The translations under genes were made by a program, and so were the position numbers. Of a DNA stretch of 64,000 nt, positions 40,775 through 49,284 are shown in pieces (the first letter of the stretch is position 1; every line of letters begins with the position of its first letter). Under the pieces are notes generated by a model, which did not search any database, was not told where the DNA came from, and saw nothing but the letters and a program-made list of their open reading frames with translations. Source of the DNA: Bacteroidales bacterium. GTDB taxonomy: Bacteria > Bacteroidota > Bacteroidia > Bacteroidales > UBA932. The DNA lies in the NCBI GenBank assembly GCA_017614795.1, contig JAGABD010000111.1, positions 1-64,000 of the forward strand, in the 5' to 3' direction.

Positions 40775-42310
40775 TTACTGCTCTGTAATGGGCTCGGCCT
40801 TCTCCAGGAAGAGACGTACGCGGGTCTTGTTCGACTCGTAGCCGACAATCCATCCGTAGAGGTTGCAGCTCTTGTTCAGATAAGTATCGGTCTTGAGATC
40901 CACATTCTTGCCGAGATAGAGCCTCGCGCCATAGCTGCCGCCAGCCAGATTCTTGGCATTGGCATAACCGCCGTCATCAAAGATGGTACCCTCGACCTTC
41001 ACATACTTGGCGTTCATCAGGTTTGTGGAGGAAGCTCCGCTGATGTAGTTCTCGAGGCTGGTGGCGTCCATAACTTCGGGATTGGATGCCCTGAACTTGC
41101 CATTGCCGAGTTTCTGGTCGAAGTAAGGAGCGAACTGGAAGCACACTGCGTCTGCATAGCTGCTGCTCTTGCCGACCACCTTCACTGAATCGCCGACAGC
41201 ATAGCTGTTGTTGTAATAAACGTACACATAGGAACCGTTCTCACCGAGGATGTAGCCGTTTTTGCCACCGGTGGACATCACCACAGTACCGTGGAGGCGC
41301 ATCGTGGAGCCCATAGCGGGAGTCATCACGTCAGCCACCGGGGTAATCGTAGCGGGTTCGTTGCACATCTGGTTGATCTTGCATTCGACGGCCTGGACGG
41401 TTGCGCCGACTGTCGCTGTAACCGTAACCTTGCCGGTGCGGGGCGCCACGCCAGTGTTCTTCTTGACGTGAACCTTCACCTTATGGTCGGCATCGGGAGC
41501 CTCGCAGATAATCCAATCGTCGCTCGTGACAGTATATGTGCCACGGGAAATGATGTCGAGCACGAAGTCGCCGGTATCGATGGCCGCCTCGTAGCTCTCG
41601 GGGCTGATCTGCACGTTCTGCTTTTCAGGATCGTAGACATAACCACCTCCTACCTGAGCTGTTCCGTTATAGGAAGAGCGGTAACCCGCAAGGCTGACAG
41701 CGCTGCCAATCGTGAGGTTCAGGGAACCAAACGACTGGTCGTTCTTAGCCTGCTTGGTCTTAGTAAGACCGTAGACCAGAATGGTGTCGTTTGCCGCATC
41801 GACCATATAGAAGTTGCCATAGGTTTCACCATTGGTATACCAACTTGTAATGGTTCCGCTAAGGTGATAGAACACATCCTTGTCTTCCGACTTGTCGAGG
41901 AACTGTTTGACGGTAACTGTTTCAAGAATCACAAGGAGCTTGCCCTTGTCGCCCCTCTGGCGAACGCTCACCACGCAGCTGCCGTTGGCGCCGCCGATGG
42001 TGATGACGCCCTCGCGGGGTGCCAGCATCTCGTTATTGTCGTTGTAGTTGTCCCTGGGAGAGACCGTGATTTCGGCATTGCCGCTTCCGGCATAGGTGGA
42101 GAGGACGATCCAGGAAGGAGCGCCGGCCACCCATTCGCCGTCGGCGGTAACCTTGATTACCTGTTCCTCGGACCCTGCGGCCTCGAAGGGAAGCAGTTCG
42201 GTTTTGTCCGCAGTCACGCTGCTGGCAAGAGACTCGCCTTCCTTGAGGCAGGAAACCGCGAGGCTTCCGACCGCAAGAGCCGCCAAAATGATGTTGAATA
42301 TCTTTTTCAT
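40775..42310 (-). CDS. BACON/OB-like lipoprotein paired with a TonB receptor
   Basis: The 511-residue lipoprotein has lipobox AVSC (about Cys21). A BACON-like domain (about 30-118, VIKVTADGEWVAGAPSW) is followed by an OB-like domain (about 125-225, YHLSGTITSWYTNGETYGNF), a second BACON-like part (about 235-320) and another OB-like domain (about 325-510, GTVVMSTGGKNGYILGENG). The order mirrors the N-terminal half of the 835-residue lipoprotein in the next unit, so the two are likely distant paralogues. It is 18 bp downstream of the TonB receptor gene and ends at a strong terminator. Its role as substrate-binding partner of that receptor is inferred. Confidence 0.78.
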   Translation of the reverse strand: MKKIFNIILAALAVGSLAVSCLKEGESLASSVTADKTELLPFEAAGSEEQVIKVTADGEWVAGAPSWIVLSTYAGSGNAEITVSPRDNYNDNNEMLAPREGVITIGGANGSCVVSVRQRGDKGKLLVILETVTVKQFLDKSEDKDVFYHLSGTITSWYTNGETYGNFYMVDAANDTILVYGLTKTKQAKNDQSFGSLNLTIGSAVSLAGYRSSYNGTAQVGGGYVYDPEKQNVQISPESYEAAIDTGDFVLDIISRGTYTVTSDDWIICEAPDADHKVKVHVKKNTGVAPRTGKVTVTATVGATVQAVECKINQMCNEPATITPVADVMTPAMGSTMRLHGTVVMSTGGKNGYILGENGSYVYVYYNNSYAVGDSVKVVGKSSSYADAVCFQFAPYFDQKLGNGKFRASNPEVMDATSLENYISGASSTNLMNAKYVKVEGTIFDDGGYANAKNLAGGSYGARLYLGKNVDLKTDTYLNKSCNLYGWIVGYESNKTRVRLFLEKAEPITEQ

Positions 42311-42328
42311 AATCTTATCCCTTGAAAA

Positions 42329-45300
42329 TTAGAATGTTACACGTACACCAAGCTGGCAGCGCCAACGGGAGTAGAAGTCGCTCAGGTTGATGGTCTTGGG
42401 ATTGAAGTGATAGGTAGGCACATACTTGCCTTCCGCCACTTTGGTCACATCCTTCACCTCGAGAATCTGGAGGTTGTAGGAGCTCGCGTTGTAGGTACCC
42501 CAGGCACGGTTGATGAGGTTGCCGATGTTGAGGACGTCGAGCATCAGTTCGACCTTGCGGCCGTGAGCCTGGTCGTAGAGGATGTTCTCGGAGATGTGCA
42601 GGTCGAAGTGGTTCTCCCAAGGCGCGATGCCCGCGTAACGGGCGGACCACTTGCCGCGGTTGTTGTTCAGGTACTTGTCGGAACGGATGAAGTTCTCGAA
42701 CTTGGCCGCGTCGTCGGGATCGCTCCAGGTCATCTGTCCCACCTCTGCGGCGGTAGGGATGTACATCAGGGAGTTGCCCTTCTGGCCGTCGGCGTTGAAG
42801 TCCACGGTCTCGTTCATAGTATAGCTGTAGCGCTGGCCGCTGCCGCCCTGGTAAGTGAGCGATACATTGGTCGAGAAGAGCTTGCCGTAGACGGGGCTGG
42901 TGTAGGATATCATACCTGTCACCTTATGAGGCTTGTCGAACAGCGAGTAGGACATCTCGGGACCGTTTGTGTTCTCGGAGTAGTTGTACTTCCAGTTGGA
43001 GTATGCCACCGAGCTGGTGCCGTCGTTCACCGAGTAGGAATGTCCGAAGGTGTACGCCGCCATCAGGTCGAGGCCGAAGTCGAAGTGCTTCTGGAGCTGG
43101 CCGCTGAGGGAGTAGGTGTAACCCTTGTTGGTATTCTCGAGGGCGACCACCGCATAGTAGCTGCCGTCGATGGTGTAGTACTTGGTGCTGGGCCCGACGT
43201 TCTCGTTGACCGCGTAAACCCTGGAGTTGGAAGTTAAGGCGAGGTTGCGGAAGAACACGTTGTTGAGTGTCTTTGAGAAGAGTCCGTCGAAGGTGAACTT
43301 CCATCCGCCGAGGAAGGTCTGCTCGAAGCCGATGTTGGTACGGAACACCTGAGGATATTTGAACTTCTTGTTCAGGGTGTTGATGGTTGCCTTGCCGCTT
43401 GCGGTGGCGAAACCCGTCTTGACGAGGTCGTTGTAAGGATCGCTGGAAATCGTCCAACGCTGAGGATTATCAACAGGAGGATTACTGACCGTCAGACCCT
43501 TCGCTTCCATACCGGTGTTGTTGTAGGCGTTGGACAGCCACACGAAAGGAACGCGGCCGGTGAAGAGGCCCGCGCCGCCGCGGAGCAGCGTGGTGTGGTC
43601 GTCGTTAAGGAACCAGCGGAAACCGAAGCGGGGCGAGAACAGAGGAGTTGCGGCGGGAACGGTGCCGACCTTTTCGCCGTACTTCTGGGAAATTGCGTGC
43701 TGGTTGAATTCGGGGTTCTCGGTAGGCTTGTTCAGAAGCATGGGGACGTCCACGCGGAGACCGGCGGTGAGGCTGAGGTTCCTGTTGGGCTTCCACTCGT
43801 CCTGGGCGTAGAGACCGAACTGAGCGGCATAGGTCTCGGCCTTCCAGAGGGGGTCGTCGCTTCCGGTCACCTTGGGATCAGCGTAACGGTACTGGAACTG
43901 GTTGGGCTTGTCGTTGAAGAAGTCCTGGAGGTTGCTGAACACGTATTCACCGTAGGCCGCCTGAAGGAAGAGGTTGTTGAAACGATAGATTTCGTTGTGA
44001 GTACCGAAGGTGAGTTCGTGGTTGCCGCGATACCAGGTGAGGTTGTCGGTGATGGTGTAGGTGTCGGAATCCATCGAGTTGGCGCCCGAGCTGTATTCGG
44101 TACCTATGTTCACGTAGACATTGTCCTGGATGTACATGTTGGGACCCTTGTAGGCCACGTCGCGATGGTCGCGCACGAGAACCGCGGAGGCGCGGAACAT
44201 GTTCGAGAGTTCGGGAGTCAGACGCGAGTTGAGCTCGGCCACTACCGTGTTGGTGAGGTCGTTCATCACGTAGCTCGAGTTGTTGAAGTAGTAGGAAGTG
44301 AAGCCGGAGCTGTAGCTGTCGGACTTGCCGCTTGCGAGCTGGTAACGCACCATCAGCTTGTGGTTGTCGTTGATGTTCCAGTCGATGCGGGCGAGGGCGT
44401 TGATGTGGTTGTCCTCGACCTGGTGCTGTCCGAAGCTCTCGCTGAAGCCCTTCACATCCTTGGCGTAAGTTTCCTTGTAGTGGTCGATGACCGCCTGGGC
44501 TACTTCGGGAGTCAGGTAGTATTGGTCCACGCCGTTGATGGTGACGGGCTTCTTGAACTTCTGGTTGTCCCTTGCGGTTTCCTTGCTCTTCTCGTAGGAG
44601 CCGTTTTCGGGGCTGTAGACGTTAGGATAGCTCTTGTTGTGGTATTCGCCGCTGACGAAGAAGAAGAGCTTGTTCTTGATGATGGGGCCTCCGACGGTGA
44701 AACCGACGGTCTTGTTGGCCTGCTCCTCATATTTGAGGCGCTTTTCGACATCGGCGCCGGGGGTGGTTCCGATGAGGTCCTGATTGTAGAAGTACGCATA
44801 GGCGCTTCCCTTCACGGTATTGGTACCGGACTTGGTGACAGCGTTGATTGCGCCTCCGGTGAAACCGCTCTGACGGACGTCGAAGGGGGCGATGACAACC
44901 TGGATCTCCTCGATGGCGTCGATGGAGATGGGGTTGGCGCCGGTCTGTCCGCCGTTGGTTCCGGACGCTGCGAGACCGAAGGTATCGTTGCTCATCGCAC
45001 CGTCAATCTGGAAGCTGTTGTAACGGTTGTTGGAACCTGCGAAGGAGATACCGCCGTTCTTGTTGACGGTAGCCTGGGGAGTGAACTTCACGACGTCATA
45101 GACGCTGCGGTCGATCATAGGAGCGTTCTCCACGCTCTCGCGGCCGAAGCTCATACCTGCGCCGGTGATGGAGGCGTTGAAAGGCTTCTCGCCCACGATG
45201 GTGACTGCATCCAGCTCGGTGTTGGACTTCATCGTCACGTTGAGTTCGTAGGTTTCGCCGAGTTTCAGAACGACATCGTCATACTTCACGGTGTTCATTC

Positions 45301-45562
45301 CGAGGAACTGGTATTCCACGGTGTACGGACCTCCGGAACGCATACCCGCGATGGAGTAACGTCCTTCGGAGTTGGCAATGGCGGCGTACTTGGTCCCGGA
45401 AGGAACGTGCACGGCGAGCACTGCGGCTCCCGCGAGCGTCTCCCCGTTGTCCTCGACTACTACGCCGGACATACTGGATGTCGTCACCTGGGCGAACGCT
45501 GAGGCAACGACAAAAAATGCCGCCGACAGGGTCAGCAACAATTTCTGGAGTTTGTTATTCAT
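42329..45562 (-). CDS. TonB-dependent receptor, Oar-like with carboxypeptidase regulatory domain
   Basis: The 1077-residue outer-membrane receptor has a signal peptide (about 1-24, ending ASAFAQ). A carboxypeptidase-D regulatory domain follows (about 30-110, SMSGVVVEDNGETLAGAAV), then an Oar-like plug (about 115-250, SFQIDGAMSNDTFGLA and APFDVRQSGFTGGAINAV). A large barrel ends CQLGVRVTF. Oar-type receptors differ from SusC: some move proteins or peptides and many have unknown cargo. It has its own promoter and one partner lipoprotein. Proximity to the nuclease operon suggests a related substrate but does not prove it. Confidence 0.92.
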   Translation of the reverse strand: MNNKLQKLLLTLSAAFFVVASAFAQVTTSSMSGVVVEDNGETLAGAAVLAVHVPSGTKYAAIANSEGRYSIAGMRSGGPYTVEYQFLGMNTVKYDDVVLKLGETYELNVTMKSNTELDAVTIVGEKPFNASITGAGMSFGRESVENAPMIDRSVYDVVKFTPQATVNKNGGISFAGSNNRYNSFQIDGAMSNDTFGLAASGTNGGQTGANPISIDAIEEIQVVIAPFDVRQSGFTGGAINAVTKSGTNTVKGSAYAYFYNQDLIGTTPGADVEKRLKYEEQANKTVGFTVGGPIIKNKLFFFVSGEYHNKSYPNVYSPENGSYEKSKETARDNQKFKKPVTINGVDQYYLTPEVAQAVIDHYKETYAKDVKGFSESFGQHQVEDNHINALARIDWNINDNHKLMVRYQLASGKSDSYSSGFTSYYFNNSSYVMNDLTNTVVAELNSRLTPELSNMFRASAVLVRDHRDVAYKGPNMYIQDNVYVNIGTEYSSGANSMDSDTYTITDNLTWYRGNHELTFGTHNEIYRFNNLFLQAAYGEYVFSNLQDFFNDKPNQFQYRYADPKVTGSDDPLWKAETYAAQFGLYAQDEWKPNRNLSLTAGLRVDVPMLLNKPTENPEFNQHAISQKYGEKVGTVPAATPLFSPRFGFRWFLNDDHTTLLRGGAGLFTGRVPFVWLSNAYNNTGMEAKGLTVSNPPVDNPQRWTISSDPYNDLVKTGFATASGKATINTLNKKFKYPQVFRTNIGFEQTFLGGWKFTFDGLFSKTLNNVFFRNLALTSNSRVYAVNENVGPSTKYYTIDGSYYAVVALENTNKGYTYSLSGQLQKHFDFGLDLMAAYTFGHSYSVNDGTSSVAYSNWKYNYSENTNGPEMSYSLFDKPHKVTGMISYTSPVYGKLFSTNVSLTYQGGSGQRYSYTMNETVDFNADGQKGNSLMYIPTAAEVGQMTWSDPDDAAKFENFIRSDKYLNNNRGKWSARYAGIAPWENHFDLHISENILYDQAHGRKVELMLDVLNIGNLINRAWGTYNASSYNLQILEVKDVTKVAEGKYVPTYHFNPKTINLSDFYSRWRCQLGVRVTF

Positions 45563-45606
45563 ACCGTTTTTATGGTTTTTATAAAAAGTTTCGCCATTTG
45601 GCTTGA

Positions 45607-45614
45607 CAAAGATA
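45607..45614 (-). promoter_or_regulatory. -7 box of the Oar-like receptor gene
   Basis: The minus strand reads TATCTTTG, a perfect TAnnTTTG. TTTA lies 20 bp upstream as the -33 element. The ATG at 45562 gives a leader of about 40 nt. Confidence 0.72.
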
Positions 45615-45643
45615 ACATTTTAGACGGTTTATTGTAAATAAAC

Positions 45644-45666
45644 TTATCAACAATTATTGTTAATAA
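45644..45666. promoter_or_regulatory. 23-bp dyad, candidate operator
   Basis: TTATCAACAAT-T-ATTGTTAATAA is a near-perfect palindrome (10 of 11 pairs). It sits just upstream of the -33 region of the receptor promoter, where an activator or repressor could bind. Confidence 0.5.
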
Positions 45667-45718
45667 TCGCGTTTCTCCGGCCGCAAACACAACTACTTGA
45701 TTTATAACGAAATAGGCA

Positions 45719-45750
45719 TTTTGCCTTCCGTTCACACCGGGAAGGCAAAA
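45719..45750. repeat. REP-like palindrome, copy 1
   Basis: TTTTGCCTTCC (45719-45729) and GGAAGGCAAAA (45740-45750) are perfect 11-bp arms around a 10-nt loop. It lies 6 bp beyond the stop codon of the RAYT gene. The copy at 48192-48222 has the same arms and loop length but a different loop sequence. Confidence 0.8.
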
Positions 45751-45756
45751 CAAGGA

Positions 45757-46695
45757 TTATATTGATGGCCAATCATTTGCGATTGCAAGCCTCATATACT
45801 TTCGTACCTGTAGTGGCGAAGCGGCAGTCCTGGTCAGCAATGTCAAGTAGATATTCGGGATTTCCTCCATGGTCGCTTTCAAGACATCTTTCACTCTCGA
45901 AAACCCAAAATCTTTGAGAAGGACAGACGCAATATCGGAATAAACTCGATCCGACCCCTTGCCGCGTTCCTCCAAGATATCATATTCGCTCCCTTGATTC
46001 GACGCAAATGCCAGACACATCATGGAATAATCCCCATAAAACGAAATCAGGGTACGATAGTCAATAGGATTATATAGACTGACAATATAATCCGCCAACT
46101 GATTCCTTTCCCTCTCACTTACAGAGGCGAACATTTGCTCAAGCATCTTATGAGTAAGGTACAAGCCACGATTGGATCGACTTTGGATCAGTTGAATGCT
46201 TTTTTTCAAGGCAGTCGTCGCCAATCTGGCTTTATATGGTTCCGAAAAAGGATGCTCGCTCTTAGCGTATGCAAGAAATGTCCACCTGCATTCCTCCGCA
46301 CGCTTGCCGATTCCTTTTTCCACAGGATTATTGTATACATACGAACAGGCTGTACGTATTCTCTTAAGCCCGGTTTTTACCGCACATCCGAAAGATTTTC
46401 GAAACACCTTTCCATGACGCCCCATACTCTCATTGAACGACTGTGCGTAGAGAGCGCTGTATTCCCTGATGAAAGGTTCCGCTTCCTTCCTTGACCCACA
46501 TTTTAGCAATAGGTGGACATGGTCTCTCATCGGGCATACGGCCAGCGCAACAGTTTTATGTTTCCTGGAACAAACGGAGATTATGCTGAAGAATACGAGA
46601 ATATCCGTCACGGTATAGAACAACAGGAAACCATTCTCCGACCGTTGATATACGTGGAGAATCTTGGGCTCTGAATTGTTCGCACCATAATTCAT
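45757..46695 (-). CDS. RAYT-type Y1 (IS200-like) transposase
   Basis: Predicted single-strand DNA endonuclease of the Y1/HUH group, about 312 residues from MNYGANNSEPKILHVYQRS. Motifs are the HUH-like LAVCPMRDHVHLLLKCG, then FRKSFGCAVKT and CSYVYNNPVEKGI, as in REP-associated tyrosine transposases. The catalytic Tyr is probably one of the two in the RTACSYVYNNP helix. The start at 46695 is chosen because the Y1 core begins there; an in-frame extension to 46779 would add an unrelated hydrophobic tail and run into the metK promoter. RAYTs are usually single-copy domesticated genes acting on nearby REP palindromes, and such palindromes flank this locus. AT-richer than its neighbours. Confidence 0.82.
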   Translation of the reverse strand: MNYGANNSEPKILHVYQRSENGFLLFYTVTDILVFFSIISVCSRKHKTVALAVCPMRDHVHLLLKCGSRKEAEPFIREYSALYAQSFNESMGRHGKVFRKSFGCAVKTGLKRIRTACSYVYNNPVEKGIGKRAEECRWTFLAYAKSEHPFSEPYKARLATTALKKSIQLIQSRSNRGLYLTHKMLEQMFASVSERERNQLADYIVSLYNPIDYRTLISFYGDYSMMCLAFASNQGSEYDILEERGKGSDRVYSDIASVLLKDFGFSRVKDVLKATMEEIPNIYLTLLTRTAASPLQVRKYMRLAIANDWPSI

Positions 46696-46767
46696 ATAAT
46701 AACAAGGCGAAATGTCGCCAACTACAAAAGTGACGATTAAAAAGAACAAAAAGACTATAGATTCCGC

Positions 46768-46798
46768 TTTGTAAATCAAAGTAATTGGCGTATCTTTG
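46768..46798 (+). promoter_or_regulatory. metK promoter, full Bacteroidota consensus
   Basis: TTTG (46768-46771) and TATCTTTG (46791-46798) are separated by 19 bp, the canonical -33/-7 arrangement of the Bacteroidota housekeeping sigma factor. Transcription should begin just before the riboswitch at 46811. Confidence 0.9.
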
Positions 46799-46810
46799 CA
46801 TCCGCAAATA

Positions 46811-46884
46811 CGGGGAAAGATTTGACTGCTTGCAACCCCGGAACGAGCTGCCGTATGCAGCTAACTGAAACAAATGCTAAAATG
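46811..46884 (+). ncRNA. SAM-II-type riboswitch controlling metK
   Basis: P1 is CGGGG (46811-46815) with CCCCG (46836-46840). The loop 46816-46835 holds GATTTGAC and CTTGCAA, and the 3' segment reads AAACAAATGCTAAAA. These match the conserved parts of SAM-II (metA-type) RNAs, including the pseudoknot strand. Between P1 and the 3' segment there is an extra hairpin AGCTGC-cgtat-GCAGCT (46846-46862). The last bases of the 3' segment merge with the metK ATG (46882), so SAM binding would hide the start codon. The placement before metK, which makes SAM, fits feedback control. Confidence 0.85.
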
Positions 46885-48165
46885 AACTATCTCTTTACAT
46901 CCGAATCCGTTTCGGAAGGGCATCCGGACAAGGTTGCCGACCAGATTTCAGACGCTATTCTCGACGAGTTCCTTCGCCAGGACCCCCACAGCCACGTGGC
47001 TTGCGAAACCTTCTGCACCAGCGGACTGGTCATCGTGGGCGGCGAGGTCAGCTCCGAGAACGCTTACGTGGACATCGACAGGACCGTCCGCGGAGTAATC
47101 GACCGCATAGGCTACAACAAGGCCGAATACGGCTTCGACGCGTCTTCGTGCGGCGTCATCTCGACCATCCACGAGCAGAGCGCGGACATCAGCCGCGGAG
47201 TCGACCGCGGACCCGAGGCCGACCAGGGTGCCGGCGACCAGGGCATAATGTTCGGCTACGCCTGCAAGGAAACCCCTTCGTATATGCCCCTGCCGCTGTA
47301 TCTTTCGCACAAGTTGCTGCAGCTTCTGGCAGATTACCGCAAGAGCGGCGACCTCGCATATCTGAGGCCCGACGCGAAGGCTCAGTTCACCGTGGAATAC
47401 GATGCCGATACGCACAAGCCGGTCCGCATCCACACCATCGTCCTGAGCACCCAGCACGACGAGTTCGACACCGACGAGAAGATGCACGCGGGCATCGAGC
47501 AGGATATCCGCCGCATCGTCCTGCCGACATTCATCAAGAGCCTGCCCGAAGATATCGCGAAGCTGTTCGACGGCAAGGCGGTGCTTCACGTCAACCCCAC
47601 CGGCAAGTTCGTGATCGGCGGGCCTGCGGGAGATACCGGCCTGACCGGCCGCAAGATAATCGTGGACACCTACGGCGGACGCGGAGCCCACGGCGGAGGC
47701 GCCTTTTCCGGCAAGGATCCTTCGAAGGTCGACCGCAGCGCTGCTTACGCGGCACGCTGGATCGCCAAGAACATCGTGGCGGCGGGCATCGCAGAGCAGT
47801 GCCTCGTGCAGCTGGCATACGCCATCGGCGTGGCGAAGCCTCTCTCCGTCTATGTGGATACCTACGGCACGGCGAAGCAGCCCGACGCCGAAATTGCGGA
47901 AAAGATTTCCGAGCTCTTCGACCTCCGTCCCGCGGCAATCATCAAGCGCTTCGGCCTCACCAATCCCATCTATTCCCCGACCGCGGCCTACGGGCATTTC
48001 GGACGCGAACCCTACACGGAGAAAGTCACTTTCCTGCACCGCGAAACCGACCCCGCCACGGGCGATGTCGTTGCCCGCGAACAGGTTCGTGAGGTGGAGT
48101 TCTTCCCTTGGGAGAAGCTTGACGCGGTGGATTCCCTGCGCAAGGCTTTCGCCCTGCAAACGTAA
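46882..48165 (+). CDS. metK: S-adenosylmethionine synthetase
   Basis: Makes SAM from methionine and ATP in the cytosol. The 427-residue protein starts [20 protein letters not shown], the universal N terminus with the ATP-binding His. It also shows [11 protein letters not shown] and the phosphate-binding [20 protein letters not shown]. The start at 46882 is set by this N terminus; an in-frame start 20 codons upstream falls inside the riboswitch and is rejected. The length is slightly above the enterobacterial enzyme, as in other Bacteroidota. A palindrome 26 bp after the stop may help terminate it. Confidence 0.98.
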   Translation: MNYLFTSESVSEGHPDKVADQISDAILDEFLRQDPHSHVACETFCTSGLVIVGGEVSSENAYVDIDRTVRGVIDRIGYNKAEYGFDASSCGVISTIHEQSADISRGVDRGPEADQGAGDQGIMFGYACKETPSYMPLPLYLSHKLLQLLADYRKSGDLAYLRPDAKAQFTVEYDADTHKPVRIHTIVLSTQHDEFDTDEKMHAGIEQDIRRIVLPTFIKSLPEDIAKLFDGKAVLHVNPTGKFVIGGPAGDTGLTGRKIIVDTYGGRGAHGGGAFSGKDPSKVDRSAAYAARWIAKNIVAAGIAEQCLVQLAYAIGVAKPLSVYVDTYGTAKQPDAEIAEKISELFDLRPAAIIKRFGLTNPIYSPTAAYGHFGREPYTEKVTFLHRETDPATGDVVAREQVREVEFFPWEKLDAVDSLRKAFALQT

Positions 48166-48191
48166 ACACCTGATTATCAATATAATCGTTG

Positions 48192-48222
48192 TTTTGCCTT
48201 CCTTCTCCAACCGGAAGGCAAA
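48192..48222. repeat. REP-like palindrome, copy 2
   Basis: TTTTGCCTTCC (48192-48202) and GGAAGGCAAA (48213-48222) flank a 10-nt loop. The arms equal those of copy 1 except for the outermost base. It lies 26 bp after the metK stop, so it could also be a terminator, but no T-run follows. Confidence 0.78.
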
Positions 48223-48285
48223 GCTCTTATTTCACTATCAATCAAACAGTTAGTTTCGCAAGCACTGAGATGTTCTGCAAGCCGC

Positions 48286-49284
48286 TCAGAGCGTTTGTCC
48301 GCCGATGAACTCGCGCATGATGGAGGTCGGGGGGATGGCGGCGATTTCGTTGGGCTTGAGGGCCACGACCGGCTCGAGGAACTGCAACAGGCTCTGGGCC
48401 TTGGCGTATGCGGGGCTGGCCTCGGTGATGCCGTACAGAAGGGGTTCCGCATAGTATTTCAGCAGCGGAAGGTCGTACAAAGTCGAAGAGTTGAAGACCA
48501 CGCGGGCGTTCTCCTCGTAAGGGAAGATGTTGCGGGTCTCTCCCCTGCGGACGCTGGGCCAGCGGAGGATGTTCTCCTCGGGGCTGATGCCGCGAACGCG
48601 GTTGTCGCGCACGATTCTGCGCAGAAGCCTCTTGTCAGTGGTGGATCCGTGCACCTTGCGCCCGCCCTTGAGGGCCGACAGCGCCGAGATGTAGATGTTG
48701 AAGAACTTTTCGTGGTCGACATTGGGAGTAAGCGCCGGATTCAGCGCGTGGATACCCTCCATAAACAGGATGTCGTTGGGTTCGAGAACCATCTTCCGCG
48801 ATTCGTCGAAATAGGTGCGTCCCTCCTTGAAATCGAACCTCGGAACTATGATTTCCCTGCCCTCCAGAAGGTCGTTCAGGTTCTCGTTCAGAAGCTTGAT
48901 GTTCATCGCGTTGATGCTCTCGAAATCGTACTCCCCGTTCTCGTCGCGTGGGGTATGCTCGCGGTCCACGAAATAGTTGTCGAGCTCGATCACCTTGGGG
49001 TTGAGACCGAGCACCCGGCACTGCTGGGCGATCCGCAGCGAAGAACTGGTCTTGCCGCTGCTGGAAGGGCCCGACATCATCACGATGCGATGCTTCTTGC
49101 GGTGCCAGAATATCTCGTTGGCGATCTCGGCGTACTTGCGCTCCTGCCTCGCTTCGCAGAGGTTGATAAGGGAGATGCCGGCGCCGTCGTTGAGCACCTC
49201 TCCCAGCTTCTCCAGGCTCGTAATGCCTATCGCCGCACACCAGTCGGCATATTCGCGGCGCGCCGCTTCGATCTTGTTCTTCAT
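48286..49284 (-). CDS. Uridine kinase-like nucleoside kinase, short form
   Basis: P-loop kinase of the uridine kinase/phosphoribulokinase superfamily, expected to phosphorylate a nucleoside in salvage. The 332-residue protein has Walker A GPSSSGKT (72-79), the substrate-site ELDNYFVDREHTP, the lid VHGSTTDKRLLRRIVRDN and a C-terminal PPTSIMREFIGG. Bacteroidota homologues I recall are about 550 residues with an N-terminal TGS/ThrRS-like part, which is missing here. The start at 49284 overlaps the uvrA stop by 4 bp (ATGA). The frame stays open far upstream, but that sequence is the antisense-free overlap with uvrA in another frame and codes nothing recognisable. Confidence 0.83.
   Translation of the reverse strand: MKNKIEAARREYADWCAAIGITSLEKLGEVLNDGAGISLINLCEARQERKYAEIANEIFWHRKKHRIVMMSGPSSSGKTSSSLRIAQQCRVLGLNPKVIELDNYFVDREHTPRDENGEYDFESINAMNIKLLNENLNDLLEGREIIVPRFDFKEGRTYFDESRKMVLEPNDILFMEGIHALNPALTPNVDHEKFFNIYISALSALKGGRKVHGSTTDKRLLRRIVRDNRVRGISPEENILRWPSVRRGETRNIFPYEENARVVFNSSTLYDLPLLKYYAEPLLYGITEASPAYAKAQSLLQFLEPVVALKPNEIAAIPPTSIMREFIGGQTL

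Noticed and set aside
46696..46779. N-terminal extension of the RAYT frame with a hydrophobic segment
   Set aside because: It reads through the metK promoter in antisense and is not part of the Y1 fold; the Met at 46695 fits the family.
46822..46881. Upstream in-frame start for metK
   Set aside because: These codons are the riboswitch itself; the universal MetK N terminus begins at 46882.
48192..48222. Simple rho-independent terminator of metK
   Set aside because: The stem is plausible but no T-run follows, and an almost identical stem sits after the RAYT gene; kept as a repeat instead, with a terminator role left open.
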